Source of the DNA: Elusimicrobia bacterium RIFCSPLOWO2_01_FULL_54_10
GTDB lineage: Bacteria; Elusimicrobiota; Elusimicrobia; 2-02-FULL-39-32
DNA length: 5,094 nucleotides
Direction: 5' to 3'
NCBI GenBank assembly: GCA_001799975.1
Contig: MGUQ01000125.1
Span: 14,500-19,593 of the forward strand
Made by a program: the position numbers and the translations under genes. This document shows positions 3,747 through 5,094 of this stretch, in pieces. The number at the start of each line of letters is the position of its first letter. Position 1 is the stretch's first letter. The notes below the pieces were generated by a model. The model was not told where the DNA came from and searched no databases. It saw only the letters and a list, made by a program, of their open reading frames with translations.

Positions 3747-5094
3747 GGCGCGCGGCTCCCAGTAACATTGATCCGTATGTCCTGCTGCCAGGTTGTAGAG
3801 GTCATCAGCGGCGTATCCAGCCGGATCCAGAGGTGACGGTCCTCATTCATGGGAACAGCCATGCCGGAGCTGGCTCCTATGGCAAAGCGCGTGTCATCGG
3901 ATGTTTGGTTGATGATGCTTAATGTATCTTCGGAGCCGAAGGCGCCGGCCGCAGGTTGAGAGTTGCTGAATCCCCCGCGCAGCATGAATTGGTCCGTGCC
4001 GGGTGCGGGACTCACGGCCCAAGGAGTATTGGGTGTGATCGTGTCGGCCTTGATGGAATAGTTCTGGAGGACATTGCCGATGTTGCGGATGGTAAAGCTC
4101 GAGACTGTGACAGCTGTATCAGGCAGAGCCATGCTTCCCATGTCGATGGCATCCGTGCCCAGGATGATGACGCCGATTTCCGCAGTCATGGCTTGCGCCG
4201 TGGCCGCGTTTGAAATTGGAGACCAGTTCAGATTGACGTCTCGGGTAAAAATGCGGAAGTAATAGGTGACATCCTCTTCCAGGCCAGTGACAAGGAAGCT
4301 TTGCAGCGAGTAAGGATTGACGCCTGAGACGGGAATTTGGATTTCAGCCGTGCTGCGTTTTAAGAGCCAGTATTGGTCATTGAACGCATCGGATTCCACC
4401 GTGGTTGTGGCGATGTGGAAGCGCGAGCCGGAAAGAAGAGTCCCTGAAAAATCGTTGTCTCCGGGCGCGATCCAGGAGAGGTCGATTTCGCCCGGGTAGG
4501 TTCCGCTCAGAGCCGAGAGACTGGTGATGGCTGCCGGCGGGAATCCGGCGGTATGCGTGCTTCCCAGGGACAGGAAATTGGACGGAAGATTTCTATGGTT
4601 GTAAGCGCGGACCCGGAAATGAACCGTGGTGTTTTCAAGGATGTTTCGGGTGCTTGCGAAAAGACTGAAAGTGAATGATGAGGTTATGGTTACATTGGGA
4701 GAAGCGAATTCTGCGCAGGTAGCGCTTTGAAGCTCATAGCGAGTCACATCCGGAGGGTTGGAATTTAAAATCCATTGGACTGTGATTGTGGACGCGCCGA
4801 TGAATGTGAATGTGCTGACATGCGTGCCTGGAATATTGGCCAATGTCGGCGTGGTCATGATGGCAGAATAACCTGATGCCCCTTGCAGCAGGTCTGAATA
4901 GGCATTGTTCCATAACGCTCTGGCCCGGGCAAAATAGGTGGTGTTGGGCGTCATTCCCGCTGAGCTGACATGAAGCCCCATCCGGTCTGAACCCAGCGTT
5001 GTGGTGGTGACCGGAGTTGCGAAATTACTGGAAGTGGAATAAGAGACTTCGAACGGGAAGTCATTGTTGTTGAGGCCGGATTCTACGAGGACGG
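3743..5094 (-). CDS. FnIII-repeat surface protein with C-terminal domain S (5' end outside window)
   Basis: The frame is open to the right edge, so the first in-frame ATG at 4981 is not the start; about 449 residues are visible (37 upstream of that ATG). They form roughly three FnIII-like domains (visible residues 1-83, 84-187, 188-303), recognised by YELQSA, a TYYFRIFTRD strand and a GEIDLSW strand. A C-terminal beta-sandwich (about 303-449) follows. Its opening (EIGVIILGTDAIDMGSM, then a TIRNIGN strand) and its end (DRHLWIRL, then a final strand closing in SRAP) match the two small secreted proteins downstream. No catalytic motif or membrane anchor is visible. The signal peptide, if present, lies outside the window. 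The likely role is extracellular or cell-surface adhesion or scaffolding, inferred from the domains. The stop overlaps the next gene's start by ATGA, implying translational coupling. FnIII content is confident; cellular role is not. Confidence 0.85.
   Translation of the reverse strand, partial: VLVESGLNNNDFPFEVSYSTSSNFATPVTTTTLGSDRMGLHVSSAGMTPNTTYFARARALWNNAYSDLLQGASGYSAIMTTPTLANIPGTHVSTFTFIGASTITVQWILNSNPPDVTRYELQSATCAEFASPNVTITSSFTFSLFASTRNILENTTVHFRVRAYNHRNLPSNFLSLGSTHTAGFPPAAITSLSALSGTYPGEIDLSWIAPGDNDFSGTLLSGSRFHIATTTVESDAFNDQYWLLKRSTAEIQIPVSGVNPYSLQSFLVTGLEEDVTYYFRIFTRDVNLNWSPISNAATAQAMTAEIGVIILGTDAIDMGSMALPDTAVTVSSFTIRNIGNVLQNYSIKADTITPNTPWAVSPAPGTDQFMLRGGFSNSQPAAGAFGSEDTLSIINQTSDDTRFAIGASSGMAVPMNEDRHLWIRLDTPLMTSTTWQQDIRINVTGSRAP

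Noticed and set aside
3743..3800. Cell-wall or outer-membrane sorting tail (LPXTG, PEP-CTERM, type IX) on the large FnIII protein
   Set aside because: The protein ends directly on a domain-S strand (SRAP) with no hydrophobic tail, LPXTG or PEP motif.

Overview
All supported genes lie on the minus strand, so the biological reading direction runs from base 5094 down to base 1. The window holds five genes. Two are cut by the window edges. Four encode secreted beta-sandwich proteins or proteins with fibronectin type III (FnIII) repeats, and one has a cytoplasmic DNA-binding domain joined to an extracytoplasmic one. There are no housekeeping genes, RNA genes, mobile elements or CRISPR arrays to fix the taxonomy. 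The Sec signal peptides, long FnIII proteins with a GEIxLxW strand, and strong GGAGG-type ribosome binding sites fit a Gram-negative-type bacterium, perhaps an uncultured lineage such as Elusimicrobiota or Omnitrophota. That placement is a guess from style, not a demonstrated assignment.

Layout in transcription order. (1) 5094-3743: C-terminal part of a large FnIII protein ending in a beta-sandwich domain here called domain S. (2) 3746-3090: a 218-residue secreted protein made only of domain S, overlapping gene 1 by ATGA. (3) 3048-1909: a 379-residue protein with an Rrf2-type winged helix, then a membrane or signal segment, then two tandem Ig-like domains. (4) 1842-1150: a 230-residue secreted domain-S protein, a close paralogue of gene 2. 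(5) After a gap of about 390 bases, 757-1: the N-terminal part of another secreted FnIII protein, running off the left edge. Genes 1-4 overlap or are closely spaced and look like one operon whose promoter lies right of the window.

The central observation is gene 3. A transcription-factor-type DNA-binding domain is fused in frame to a secreted-type protein and sits between two paralogous surface-protein genes. A plausible model is a membrane-tethered one-component regulator, or a cleavable version of one, that senses or controls assembly of the neighbouring domain-S proteins. This is inference.

A shared motif, SND(S/A)AA, follows the predicted signal cleavage site in genes 2, 4 and 5 and ties gene 5 to the same surface system. 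The gap at 758-1149 is not empty. It contains a pair of 17-base repeats 100 bases apart, each placing a perfect Shine-Dalgarno before an ATG-TGA start-stop. It also holds a perfect TGTGA-N6-TCACA palindrome, a hairpin with GGA in its loop, and a candidate sigma70 promoter whose -10 box is overlapped by a 7-bp inverted repeat.
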